Below are positions 43,487 through 52,562 of a stretch of 64,000 nt of DNA, piece after piece. Below the pieces are notes generated by a model that had not been told where the DNA came from, ran no database searches, and saw nothing but the letters and a program-made list of their open reading frames with translations. The position numbers and the translations under genes were made by a program. Numbering within the stretch: the first letter of the stretch is position 1; each line of letters begins with the position of its first letter. The stretch is from CAZCVI01 sp964502145 (GTDB lineage: Bacteria > Acidobacteriota > Aminicenantia > UBA2199), in assembly GCA_964502145.1 (NCBI GenBank), contig CAZCVI010000027.1, positions 19,027 to 83,026 of the forward strand, in the 5' to 3' direction.

Positions 43487-45037
43487 ATGAATAATAATAT
43501 GCAATTTGAAGGGCAAGGTGCTTTGCCCTTGTATCTGAACCGCTTACAGGGCGCGGCATTAGACCCCGCCGCGGTAGCGTTTTATGCTGGCCTCGATCAC
43601 ATCCGTTTAACCTCTCCCACTGTAGCCGAATCCATCGTGCGTGAATTCCACGACCAACGCCGCAACCTCAAACTAATCGCCAGTGAAAACTTTTCCTCCT
43701 TGGCCGTGCAAATGGCCCAAGGAACTTTGTTAACCGATAAATACGCTGAAGGTTTCGCCCATCATCGTTTTTATGCTGGCTGCGATAATGTCGACAACAT
43801 CGAGGCGGAAGCCTCCCAACTGGCTTGCGAACTATTTGGCGCGGAACACGCTTATGTTCAACCCCATTCGGGTTCCGATGCCAACCTCGCCGCTTATATC
43901 GCGATTCTCTCGCAACGCATCCAAGAACCACTGGTCAAAGAACTGGGCGAAGATGAAAACCTCTCCAAAGTCTCGGCTGAAGGCTGGTTAAAAATTAGAC
44001 AAGCGTTCCATGGCCAGAAGATGTTGGCACTGGATTATTATTCGGGCGGACATCTTACGCATGGTTACCGTTTTAATTATTCCAGCTTGCTCTTTGACAG
44101 CTATACCTATTCGGTGAGCCCAAAAACATACCGCATCGAAATGGACGACCTACGCAAACAACTGCACGAGATTAAACCACTCATCTTGTTAGCGGGTTAC
44201 AGTGCCTATCCACGCAAAATAAATTTTGCCAAGATGCGCGAACTGGCAGATGAAGTGGGTGCTGTATTCATGGTTGATATGGCGCATTTTGCCGGTTTAG
44301 TGGCGGGTAAAGTATTTACGGGCGATTATGACCCGATTCCGTTTGCTCACGTGGTGACTTCGACGACGCACAAGACGTTGCGCGGCCCCAGAGGCGGGAT
44401 CGTGCTCTGTAAAAAAGAATATGCAGACTGGGTTGACAAAGGCTGCCCCTCTTTTATGGGTGGCCCGCTCTCCCATGTTATGGCCGCTAAAGCGGTGGCC
44501 TTCAGAGAAGCATTAAAACCAGAATTCCAGGCGTATGCCCACAAGATCGTGGAAAACTGCCAAGCTCTGGCTGAAGAATGCATGAAAGAGTCGATGAAAG
44601 TGGTCACGGACGGAACGGATAATCATCTGATGTTGTTGGATGTGGCTGAAAGTTTTGGTCTGACTGGACGGCAGGCAGAATCGGCTTTAAGAGAGTGCAA
44701 TATCACGTTGAATCGTAATGCGATTCCTTTTGATCCCAATGGTCCCTGGTATACGAGCGGTTTGCGTTTAGGAACGGCAGCGCCGACGACCCTGGGTATG
44801 GGCACGGAAGAGATGAAAGAAATCGCCCGCATTGTCAAAACGGTTCTGAAAGATACGAAAGCAGAAGTGGTGGCGAAAGGAAAAAATAAAGGACAGGTCA
44901 GTAAAGGTAAATACGAGATTCCGGCAGCAGTGATGACGCAAGCGCAGAATCGTATTCAAGCATTATTGGCCAAATTCCCCCTTTATGGCAACCTCGACCT
45001 CGGACTTCTGAAAGAAGCTGGCTTTCTCACTGAATAA
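43487..45037 (+). CDS. glyA: Serine hydroxymethyltransferase
   Basis: 516 residues, longer than the ~415 of E. coli GlyA; the extra length is an N-terminal extension and an insert around 140-175. It makes glycine and methylene-tetrahydrofolate from serine with PLP. Motifs: LIASENFSS, DKYAEGFAHHRFYAGCDNVD, substrate-site VQPHSGSDANLAAY, and the PLP lysine in STTHKTLRGPRGG. AAGGAG stands 8 nt before the ATG. It provides one-carbon units that can link to the acetyl-CoA pathway on the left, though the genes are not clustered. Confidence 0.95.
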   Translation: MNNNMQFEGQGALPLYLNRLQGAALDPAAVAFYAGLDHIRLTSPTVAESIVREFHDQRRNLKLIASENFSSLAVQMAQGTLLTDKYAEGFAHHRFYAGCDNVDNIEAEASQLACELFGAEHAYVQPHSGSDANLAAYIAILSQRIQEPLVKELGEDENLSKVSAEGWLKIRQAFHGQKMLALDYYSGGHLTHGYRFNYSSLLFDSYTYSVSPKTYRIEMDDLRKQLHEIKPLILLAGYSAYPRKINFAKMRELADEVGAVFMVDMAHFAGLVAGKVFTGDYDPIPFAHVVTSTTHKTLRGPRGGIVLCKKEYADWVDKGCPSFMGGPLSHVMAAKAVAFREALKPEFQAYAHKIVENCQALAEECMKESMKVVTDGTDNHLMLLDVAESFGLTGRQAESALRECNITLNRNAIPFDPNGPWYTSGLRLGTAAPTTLGMGTEEMKEIARIVKTVLKDTKAEVVAKGKNKGQVSKGKYEIPAAVMTQAQNRIQALLAKFPLYGNLDLGLLKEAGFLTE

Positions 45038-45058
45038 TCTGGAAAAATAAAATGGCTT

Positions 45059-45104
45059 TGATGGGCGGAATGGGAACATTTTTGTTTATCCCATACCTCC
45101 CATC
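45059..45104. repeat. Short inverted repeat after glyA
   Basis: GATGGGCGGAATGGGA and TATCCCATACCTCCCATC are imperfect inverted copies, built of the same GGG-type 9-bp unit as the elements at 3631 and 43225. It may act as a transcription terminator for glyA. Confidence 0.5.
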
Positions 45105-45131
45105 AATTCGACTGTGAATTCAGGGAAATCA

Positions 45132-45310
45132 TGAATTCACCGCCAAGTTTCTGAAAAAACTGGACTATCTGGACATACTGGACATTCTGGACTTACTGGA
45201 CTTCATAAAACCGTTTATTTTTCAAGTTTGTCCAGTAAGTCCAGTATGTCCAGATAGTCCAGCGTGCCACGGTTATCCGTGGCTCTTTTTAAAATTTGGC
45301 GGTGGATTCA
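45132..45310. mobile_element. MITE-like palindromic element with 9-bp units, copy B
   Basis: Near-identical to 5822-6000, with the same ends (45132-45150 and 45291-45310). The left arm 45160-45201 has units TGGACTATC, TGGACATAC, TGGACATTC, TGGACTTAC; the right arm is 45230-45262; the terminator hairpin is shared. The two copies are 39 kb apart with few substitutions, so the family spread relatively recently. Confidence 0.7.
45266..45290 (+). terminator. Intrinsic terminator-like hairpin inside element B
   Basis: GCCACGG-TTAT-CCGTGGC and TCTTTTT, identical to the hairpin at 5956-5980. Confidence 0.6.
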
Positions 45311-45325
45311 GGATAATATAAATAG

Positions 45326-45354
45326 TTGATTTTTTCTTTTTTTTAGTTTATATT
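45326..45354 (+). promoter_or_regulatory. Sigma-70-type promoter before the truncated HicB-like ORF
   Basis: TTGATT (45326-45331), 17 bp, TATATT (45349-45354), then AGGAGG 10 bp before a GTG. Confidence 0.6.
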
Positions 45355-45370
45355 ATGCTTAGGAGGTTTT

Positions 45371-45478
45371 GTGGAGAATATATATACAGCGCTGGTGAAA
45401 CAAGCTGGCGATTGGTGGATCGGTTGGATCGAAGAGGTTCCCGGTGTCAATTGCCAGGAACGAACCCGGCGTGAATAG
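45371..45478 (+). pseudogene. Truncated HicB-like antitoxin (35 codons)
   Basis: GTG start with AGGAGG, then NIYTALVKQAGDWWIGWIEE and VPGVNCQERTRRE, the first half of a HicB-like protein. It stops at 45478 where relatives carry on with the ELLESLKxxL helix. The promoter and ribosome site are intact, so a 35-residue peptide may still be made. Confidence 0.65.
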
Positions 45479-45530
45479 TTAGCATACAATAAAATAAAAA
45501 CAACAAACACAAAAAAATAGGGGGGAAAAA

Positions 45531-47750
45531 ATGAAAACAAATTATGTTTTGCTTGTTTTGGTGTGTGTCGTCTGGTTATTTTCAGGATTGGTTCAAGGAG
45601 CCATTCCCGCCACCGAACGCGCCGCATTGATCGCGCTTTATAATAGTACCGATGGGGATAACTGGAGTATGAATTCTGGCTGGAAAACACCACCGCTACA
45701 TACCGATGGCTTTGCGCTGCCAGGAACAGAAAAAGATTGGGTGGGAATTGATGTGGAAACCGATCATGTGATCGAAGTGAGTTTGATCGGATTGGGTTTG
45801 AAGGGAACCCTACCCGCCGCATTGGGTAATCTCAGTTATCTGAAAGGTCTATGGCTGGGTGGGAACCTACTGAGCGGGAGTATTCCCGCGGAATTGGGGA
45901 AACTGGCCAATTTGACACATCTTGAACTTTATGATAACCAATTGAGCGGCCCCATGCCCAGGCAATTGGGGAATCTGGGGAGTTTGACACATATGAATCT
46001 TTTTCAGAACCAATTGAGCGGGAGTATCCCGCCAGAATTCGGTAACCTGCGGAACTTGCGGTTCTTAATACTTTTTGAAAACCAATTGAGCGGCAATATC
46101 CCTGCCACATTGGGAAACCTGAGCAAGTTGGAGCTCCTGCTCCTGGCTGTCAACCATTTGAGCGGGAGTATCCCCGAAGAATTGGGAAATCTGGATAATT
46201 TAAAACAGCTTGGTCTGGGAAGTAACCAACTCAGCGGCAGTATCCCCATTACATTGGGTAATCTTAGTAATATCAGACGTCTGTTGCTCGACACCAATCA
46301 ATTGAGTGGCCATATCCCTTCCCAATTTGGCGCGCTTAGTAATTTGGAAAGGCTTTATTTGCATGATAATAAACTGGACGGAAGAATTCCCAATGAAATT
46401 GGCATTCTTTGCAATTTAACCGACCTTTATCTTTTCCGCAATAAATTGCGCGGCGCTATTCCGCGTAGTTTTACCAATCTCGGCGCACTCGTTGAATTAA
46501 AGATGAGTTATAATTGTCTTTATGCCACCGACCCCGGTCTTAGAGAGTGGCTTAACCACCATGATCCAGAATGGGAAGTGCATCAAGACCAATGCGGTAT
46601 TCTTTTACCTGAAAAAGACCCACCTTTTGGTTTCTTTGAGACGCCGATGAATGGCACTTCCGTTTCTGGGAGCATCGCCGTTACCGGTTGGGCATTGGAT
46701 GATGGTGGGCTTGAGAGTGTCAAGATATATCTGAACAAGGCAGGCACTGCCATTTTTATTGGCGAGGCAATATTTATTGAAGGGGCCAGGCCCGATGTCG
46801 CCTCCGCCTATCCCCAATACCCAGATAACACCAAAGCAGGTTGGGGATACATGATGCTCACCCATTTCTTGCCCGATGGTGGAAATGGCACCTATGTTTT
46901 TTCAGCGATTGCCACGGATTTCACCGGGAAAACCACCCGCTTGGGAACAAAAACAATTTTGGTCGATAATGCTCATGCCGTTAAACCTTTTGGGGCTATA
47001 GATACACCCACCCAGGGTGGCATTGCTTCTGGTAGCTATTTTACCAACTGGGGCTGGGTGTTAACACCCCAACCCAATAAAATTCCCACCCAGGGTTCTA
47101 CTATTCGCGTGTGGGTCGATGGGGTCCACAAAGGCCATCCCATTTACAATAACTATCGCGTCGATATTGCCACGCTTTTTCCCGGTTACGCCAATAGTAA
47201 TGGTGCAGTGGGCTATTTTTATCTCGATACCACTAAATATTCCAACGGGTTGCACACCATCCAATGGACCGCCACAGACAATGCAGGTAATACGGATGGG
47301 ATTGGCAGCAGATACTTCACGATTCAAAACACCCCGGCAGATAAAGATCAACAATACTCTATTCCAGCGACAAAAATTCATCCGCAAACCATCGCTACCT
47401 TACCCATGGATACAGTAGAACCACTATCTTTCCACAACGGTTTTAATTTCCAAGATGAATACCAAGAATTACTACCGGAACAAAACGGGAACTTCCAGAT
47501 TGTGATCAAAGAAATGGAACCCATCTCCATCCAATTGGGAGAAAAGTATACCGCTATCCAAGGTTATATGAGTGGCGGCACCACATTAACTAAATTGCCC
47601 ATTGGTTCCACCTTGGACAAAAAAAGCCGGACCTTTTCCTGGTCACCTGGTCCCGGATTCATCGGCAGTTATGCCTTCGTTTTCGTGTTGACCGATAAAA
47701 ATGGCGCGGCGGTGAAGAAATCCATTAAAATCACGATTGAACCCAAATAA
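45531..47750 (+). CDS. Secreted leucine-rich-repeat protein with Ig-like domains
   Basis: 739 residues. A signal peptide (1-24) is followed by the LRR N-cap AALIALYNSTDGDNWSMNSG. About ten 24-residue plant-type LRRs follow (pattern L-x-G-x-IP-x-x-LGNLxxLxxLxL, residues 85-330). Two Ig-like domains, each opening with a variant of PFGFFETPMNG / PFGAIDTPTQG (about 360-600), come next, then a final putative-Ig domain (GSTLDKKSRTFSWSPGPGFI). No membrane anchor or sorting signal is visible, so it is secreted or periplasmic and probably binds protein or polysaccharide. The repeats are nearly uniform, which may allow copy-number change. Confidence 0.88.
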   Translation: MKTNYVLLVLVCVVWLFSGLVQGAIPATERAALIALYNSTDGDNWSMNSGWKTPPLHTDGFALPGTEKDWVGIDVETDHVIEVSLIGLGLKGTLPAALGNLSYLKGLWLGGNLLSGSIPAELGKLANLTHLELYDNQLSGPMPRQLGNLGSLTHMNLFQNQLSGSIPPEFGNLRNLRFLILFENQLSGNIPATLGNLSKLELLLLAVNHLSGSIPEELGNLDNLKQLGLGSNQLSGSIPITLGNLSNIRRLLLDTNQLSGHIPSQFGALSNLERLYLHDNKLDGRIPNEIGILCNLTDLYLFRNKLRGAIPRSFTNLGALVELKMSYNCLYATDPGLREWLNHHDPEWEVHQDQCGILLPEKDPPFGFFETPMNGTSVSGSIAVTGWALDDGGLESVKIYLNKAGTAIFIGEAIFIEGARPDVASAYPQYPDNTKAGWGYMMLTHFLPDGGNGTYVFSAIATDFTGKTTRLGTKTILVDNAHAVKPFGAIDTPTQGGIASGSYFTNWGWVLTPQPNKIPTQGSTIRVWVDGVHKGHPIYNNYRVDIATLFPGYANSNGAVGYFYLDTTKYSNGLHTIQWTATDNAGNTDGIGSRYFTIQNTPADKDQQYSIPATKIHPQTIATLPMDTVEPLSFHNGFNFQDEYQELLPEQNGNFQIVIKEMEPISIQLGEKYTAIQGYMSGGTTLTKLPIGSTLDKKSRTFSWSPGPGFIGSYAFVFVLTDKNGAAVKKSIKITIEPK

Positions 47751-47793
47751 AGATGAATTAACCATTCTTTTTTTTTTGCTTCATCGTTCCTCA

Positions 47794-47822
47794 TTGACAT
47801 TTCAAGCAGTTTTCGGTATATT
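47794..47822 (+). promoter_or_regulatory. Sigma-70 promoter of the outer-membrane protein gene
   Basis: TTGACA (47794-47799), 17 bp, TATATT (47817-47822), 48 bp before the ATG. Confidence 0.75.
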
Positions 47823-47870
47823 GTTATGTTCAGTGAAACATAGTTAACGCAAATGTGAGAGGATAAAACG

Positions 47871-48641
47871 ATGAGAATCAAAAATTATTGGCTGTTCTTG
47901 GTAATCGTGACCGCGATCCTTTTGGTCTCGTTCCCCGTGTTTTCCCAGGAGAAAGAGAGTCCTTCCAAGGAATTGGATTTTACTGTTGGCATAAATGCCG
48001 CTTATCATCGAGCGGCCATCACTCTTGGTGACAAGAAAATCCCTGGCTCCCTGGATTACTCTTTTCTCGCTTTACAAGTTGATGTGGACCTAAACGAGTA
48101 TCTCACCCTCGGTGTTCTTGGCGGCTACAATTCCAATGCCTTCAAAGACCCTGTCGATTTCGCGCAACTACCCTTACCCTTACGCGTCGACGACCAGCAC
48201 TTCAAATCCATGATGTTTGGCATGCGCGCCAAATCCGATTTTTTATCATGGAAAGATTTCTCCCTTGCTGCACAGGCTGAATTACTCTTTTTCAAACGTT
48301 TCCAAAAAGATATCCCGTTCCAACCCCCTGTTCCCTCCAACTCTGCCCTCGCGAAAAATTCATTTAATCAAGCGGCCATCGAATTACACTTCCAATATGA
48401 CGGTTTCACCGGTTTTACCCTCTTCGCTGGTCCCCGTTTAAACCTCATCCACGGCAACACCTCCATCCAGGAAACAGTGGGCATTGTAACCGGGGCAGAA
48501 ACTCTCTCATATAAACAAAAACGGTTGCTTGGGGTTGTTTGTGGAATCTATTATGAATTGGGCGATCATTTTGATCTTAATGCCGCCATTACCCTGTTTT
48601 CCCAGACCTCTATTTCCGTCTCCCTCTTTTATATTTTCTGA
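47871..48641 (+). CDS. Outer-membrane beta-barrel-like protein
   Basis: 256 residues: signal peptide MRIKNYWLFLVIVTAILLVS with likely cleavage after VFSQ. Alternating strands run to the end, for example FTLFAGPRLNLIHG and DHFDLNAAITLFSQ, with a terminal aromatic strand SISVSLFYIF ending in Phe. The C-terminal Phe is the usual BAM recognition signal. No specific porin family recognised. It implies a Gram-negative envelope. Confidence 0.7.
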   Translation: MRIKNYWLFLVIVTAILLVSFPVFSQEKESPSKELDFTVGINAAYHRAAITLGDKKIPGSLDYSFLALQVDVDLNEYLTLGVLGGYNSNAFKDPVDFAQLPLPLRVDDQHFKSMMFGMRAKSDFLSWKDFSLAAQAELLFFKRFQKDIPFQPPVPSNSALAKNSFNQAAIELHFQYDGFTGFTLFAGPRLNLIHGNTSIQETVGIVTGAETLSYKQKRLLGVVCGIYYELGDHFDLNAAITLFSQTSISVSLFYIF

Positions 48642-48692
48642 TGCAATGATCCTGATGATGCTGATTATCTTATTGATTATAGGTGGTGTCTC

Positions 48693-50321
48693 TTGTTAGA
48701 TTATCTAAAAGTAGAAAATTTTGCCGTGGTGGAAAAAGCTGAATTGCGTTTCTCCCCTAATTTAAACGTTTTAACTGGCGAGACCGGAGCTGGTAAATCT
48801 ATCGTCATAGGTGCCATCAATCATTTCCTGAACAAAAAGGTGCCTGACAATGTCATCCGTGGCGAGGATAACAATCTTGTCGTTGAAGCCATGTTCACCC
48901 AGGGTGAAGACGAATATGTCCTGCGTCGCGAGGTCAGCCGGAAAAAATCCCTTTGCTTTATCAATAGCAACATGGTCCCTTTTTTCCAATTAAAAGAAAA
49001 AGCCGAGTCTCTTCTTAATATCTACGGTCAAAACGAGCATATTTTTTTACTTAATGCAGCCAACCACCGTCTTTTTCTCGATGAATATTCCCGTAACCAG
49101 GAACTCCTTGACGGTGTTTCCCGGCAGTATCAGGTTTTAAAAGAACTCCTCAACCAACTCGACGCTTTAAAACGAAAGGGTGAAAAAACCGCTGCGAACC
49201 TCGATTTTATCAATTTTCAGATTGAAGAAATCAACAACCTCAAAATGAATGTCGGCGATGATGAACTCTATGAACAACGACTCAAAATACTTTCTTCCGC
49301 CGAGGAAATCCTCACCCGTGCCAATGGTATTATCGGTGATTTTTATCAGAAAGATGTCTCCGTGTATAACCTTTTGGCCAAACACCTCAAAGATATGGAT
49401 TATCTCAAGGAGATATACCCCGAACTCAGCGGGTTAAACGATGAGCTCAAACATTTTTACGACCTCTTGCCCGAACTTTCCAACACCCTTTCCAACCTTA
49501 TCGGTCACGTCGAATATAACGAGGACCAGTTGAATGACCTCAGCGATAAACTATTACGTCTCAACCGCCTCAAATCCAAATACCACATGGACCTCGGGCA
49601 ATTACTGAAAAAACGGGACGATCTTGTCAAAGAGAAAAACCTTTTGCTCGATATGAATTTCAGTCTCAAGGAGAGTCAGAAAATCATTGATCAAGGTTTT
49701 GACCTATATTTGACCCTCAATGTGGCCTTGCGCCAACGACGGCAAAAAAAAGCCGCTGAATTGAGCAAGATCATTGAAATGGAGTTGCGAAAATTGGAAA
49801 TGCCCAAAGCCAAGTTCATCGTTATGGTTGAAGAGATTGAACCCTCCCTGGACCTCTTGTCCGATAAAGGCACAGACCGGGTCGAATTTTACTTTTCTTC
49901 CAATCCCGGCCAGGAACCCGGGCGCATCAAAGATATTGCTTCTGGTGGTGAGTTGTCCCGTTTAATGCTCGTTTTAAAATCCATCATCCGCGATGATATC
50001 GATTCCACTTATATTTTTGATGAGATTGATGCCGGTATTGGTGGAAAAACCGCTGAATTCGTCGGGGAAAAGTTAAAACGTATTTCAGAAAATAATCAGG
50101 TCATCTGTATCTCTCATTTACCCCAGATCGCCTCCTTTGCCGATAATCATTTCCTCGTGTCCAAGGAGTTTAAGAAGAACCAGACCTATAGTTATGTCAA
50201 CCAGTTGTCTCTCGACGAAAGAGTAAATGAAATCGGACGTTTAATGGTCGGTAGCAACGTCAATGAAGATGTTTTAAAGGCTGCCCGCTCGCTTTTGGAG
50301 AAAAATATAAATCGCAAATGA
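48693..50321 (+). CDS. recN: DNA repair protein RecN
   Basis: 542 residues, SMC-like ATPase of double-strand break repair. It starts at TTG 48693 with AGGTGG upstream and LDYLKVENFAVVEKAEL. Walker A is GETGAGKSIVIGAI. Long coiled coils run from about 140 to 330. The C-terminal signature is SGGELSRLMLVLKS, Walker B is TYIFDEIDAGIGG, and CISHLPQIASFADNH closes the head. Its stop overlaps the miaB start (ATGA), so the two are translated together. Confidence 0.95.
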   Translation: MLDYLKVENFAVVEKAELRFSPNLNVLTGETGAGKSIVIGAINHFLNKKVPDNVIRGEDNNLVVEAMFTQGEDEYVLRREVSRKKSLCFINSNMVPFFQLKEKAESLLNIYGQNEHIFLLNAANHRLFLDEYSRNQELLDGVSRQYQVLKELLNQLDALKRKGEKTAANLDFINFQIEEINNLKMNVGDDELYEQRLKILSSAEEILTRANGIIGDFYQKDVSVYNLLAKHLKDMDYLKEIYPELSGLNDELKHFYDLLPELSNTLSNLIGHVEYNEDQLNDLSDKLLRLNRLKSKYHMDLGQLLKKRDDLVKEKNLLLDMNFSLKESQKIIDQGFDLYLTLNVALRQRRQKKAAELSKIIEMELRKLEMPKAKFIVMVEEIEPSLDLLSDKGTDRVEFYFSSNPGQEPGRIKDIASGGELSRLMLVLKSIIRDDIDSTYIFDEIDAGIGGKTAEFVGEKLKRISENNQVICISHLPQIASFADNHFLVSKEFKKNQTYSYVNQLSLDERVNEIGRLMVGSNVNEDVLKAARSLLEKNINRK

Positions 50322-51604
50322 AATTCTATATTAAAACCTTTGGTTGTCAGATGAATGTCAATGATTCCGAGAAAATGCGTCATATCCTTGAAAATAAAGG
50401 CTTAACCCTCTCCCATGATGATACCGAGGCCGATGTCATCATCATTAATAGTTGTGCTGTGCGGCAAAAACCCCAGGATAAGATTTTCTCCTATGCCGGG
50501 CGCATGTCCAAGGACAAGATTATTTTTGTCGCCGGTTGTGTTGCCCAATCAGAAAAAGAAAAGATACTCCAACGCAACCCCAACATAGATTATATCATTG
50601 GCACCCACCAGTATTATCAGATCGACACCATCCTCGATGAAATCATTACCAAACGTACCCGTGGAGTGAAGGCCCAGTTCTCCCGTTTATGGCAGGAATC
50701 CGTCCCCCAGATCGCCGCCCGTGACAATCTCGTCTCCGGGTTTATTGCCATCATGGAAGGATGCGATAATTTTTGTTCCTATTGCATAGTTCCCTTCACC
50801 CGTGGCCGCGAAAAGCACCGCCCTTTTGATAAAATTATCCAGGAAGCCCAATACCTCGCCGCCAATCATTACCCCGAGATCATTCTTCTCGGTCAGAATG
50901 TCAACCGCTGGGACGATCCCACCAAGAACATGAAATTCACCGACTTGTTGGAGCATCTCGCTGCCACAGTGAAAGTAAAATGGATTCGTTTTATCACCTC
51001 TTATCCCGGTTATTACGATGATGAATTGATCGACGTCATGGCCCGGCACCCCCAGATAGCCCGCAACATTCATTTTCCCGCCCAATCCGGTTCTACCCGT
51101 ATCTTAAAAAAAATGAACCGCATCTATACCCGTCCCCAATACCTCGATATCATCCATCGTTTCAAAAAGAAAGTACCCGGCATGACCTTCAGTTCCGATT
51201 TTATTGTCGGTTATCCCGGCGAGACCGATTATGATTTCCAATTGACCCTGTCACTCGTAGAACAGGTTCAATATGAGAATATCTTTTCCTTTCTTTACTC
51301 CCCCCGTCCCTTTACCAAAGCCTATAAAATGGCAGATGATGTTCCCATCCAGGTAAAAAAAGCCCGGCTCTACCAATTGCAAGACCTCCAAAAAGAAATT
51401 CAATTAAAGAACAACAAAGCCCTCATCGGTAGCACTGTTGACGTTTTAATTACCGGGCAAAATCCCAAAAAAGAAGGCGATGTCATCGGACGCACCGAAA
51501 CATATCGTGTCGTCAATCTCAAATCCACCACCCCCGTTGGCCAATTCACCCGTTTACGTGTTGAAAACGTCGGCCCTTATTCCCTGCGTGGCAGTGAAGT
51601 TTAA
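50318..51604 (+). CDS. miaB: tRNA-2-methylthio-N6-isopentenyladenosine37 synthase
   Basis: 428 residues. The N-terminal cluster domain has cysteines in FGCQMNVNDSEKM, NSCAVRQKPQ and GCVAQSEKEK. The radical-SAM CxxxCxxC is in GCDNFCSYCIVPFTRGREKH, and a TRAM domain fills the last 60 residues. It adds the methylthio group to i6A37 of tRNAs reading UNN codons. Confidence 0.95.
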   Translation: MKFYIKTFGCQMNVNDSEKMRHILENKGLTLSHDDTEADVIIINSCAVRQKPQDKIFSYAGRMSKDKIIFVAGCVAQSEKEKILQRNPNIDYIIGTHQYYQIDTILDEIITKRTRGVKAQFSRLWQESVPQIAARDNLVSGFIAIMEGCDNFCSYCIVPFTRGREKHRPFDKIIQEAQYLAANHYPEIILLGQNVNRWDDPTKNMKFTDLLEHLAATVKVKWIRFITSYPGYYDDELIDVMARHPQIARNIHFPAQSGSTRILKKMNRIYTRPQYLDIIHRFKKKVPGMTFSSDFIVGYPGETDYDFQLTLSLVEQVQYENIFSFLYSPRPFTKAYKMADDVPIQVKKARLYQLQDLQKEIQLKNNKALIGSTVDVLITGQNPKKEGDVIGRTETYRVVNLKSTTPVGQFTRLRVENVGPYSLRGSEV

Positions 51605-51614
51605 ACGTTTCTCC

Positions 51615-52340
51615 TTATTTTTTTTGCAGGATGTTCAAGCGGCAATTCGATTTAAAGCGGTAATCAGCCGTTGCAATGTGTGCTTTACTGCTGAAATCCG
51701 CCAATATTTTTTCCCCCGCACGGATATATTCCTTGCGCTTATTTTCATCCGCTTCATGATCGTTTAGCTGTGTGATAAAGTCGTCCAGCGTCCTTTCAAA
51801 ATAGAACGATTCTTCTTTTAAAGCCATGAAACCAATCTGATCCGCACTTTTTATCGTGGCCAGAGCCTGTTTTTGGATTTCTGTTTCATCCCTCAACAAT
51901 TTCGCCAGTTCAGACCAAGTACCTTTCACAATAACAGGTTCTACAATAATAGCTAACCCGTTTTTTTTCAGTACCCGGTAACATTCTTTTAAAGCCTCCC
52001 GCATCTTGTCCACCTCGATATGATGAAGACTCGCAAAAAAGATAACCACATCTGCCCAGTCATTTTCCAGCGGTAAGCATTCGCCTCCACCTTCCTGATA
52101 GGTTTCGTCTCCAGTTGCCGTATATTCTTGCGCTTTTTTTACCATTTCAGGCGTATCTATCCCAGTCACCCGCGCTCCCCGTGATGTTAATTCTCTTGCC
52201 AGATGTCCCGCCCCACACCCCACATCCACCATCACCTTGTCCTTAAAGAACGAATCTTGCCCTGCCACCGGCACGCTAAAAACTTCCAATGCTTCAGTGA
52301 TCAGATCAATACCATCCGTCACTTTTCTTTTATCAGACAT
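51615..52340 (-). CDS. Class I SAM-dependent methyltransferase (UbiE-like)
   Basis: 241 residues from ATG 52340, chosen because GGAGGA lies immediately upstream; the ATG at 52364 has no site. Motif I is VDVGCGAGHLARELTSRGA, motif II region DVVIFFASLHHIEVDKM, post-motif LKKNGLAIIVEPV. Substrate unknown; the closest general shape is Methyltransf_11. Converges with miaB, 10 bp between the stops. Confidence 0.85.
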   Translation of the reverse strand: MSDKRKVTDGIDLITEALEVFSVPVAGQDSFFKDKVMVDVGCGAGHLARELTSRGARVTGIDTPEMVKKAQEYTATGDETYQEGGGECLPLENDWADVVIFFASLHHIEVDKMREALKECYRVLKKNGLAIIVEPVIVKGTWSELAKLLRDETEIQKQALATIKSADQIGFMALKEESFYFERTLDDFITQLNDHEADENKRKEYIRAGEKILADFSSKAHIATADYRFKSNCRLNILQKK

Positions 52341-52562
52341 CTTGTCCTCCGTACTTTTTCCCATTTTTACCAGTCATTTCACCAATTATACTCCCAATAA
52401 AATACCATACAATCAGTAAAAATACAATCGGGTTTATCCGTCTGAATTCACCAGCAAATTTGAGGAAAGTCCATCCCCCCCTGTTCAAAAAAAAGCCCAC
52501 CAATTTACGTCAACCATAAAAAAAAAGCTGACTTACAAGCCGTAATATGGTAATATATAACC

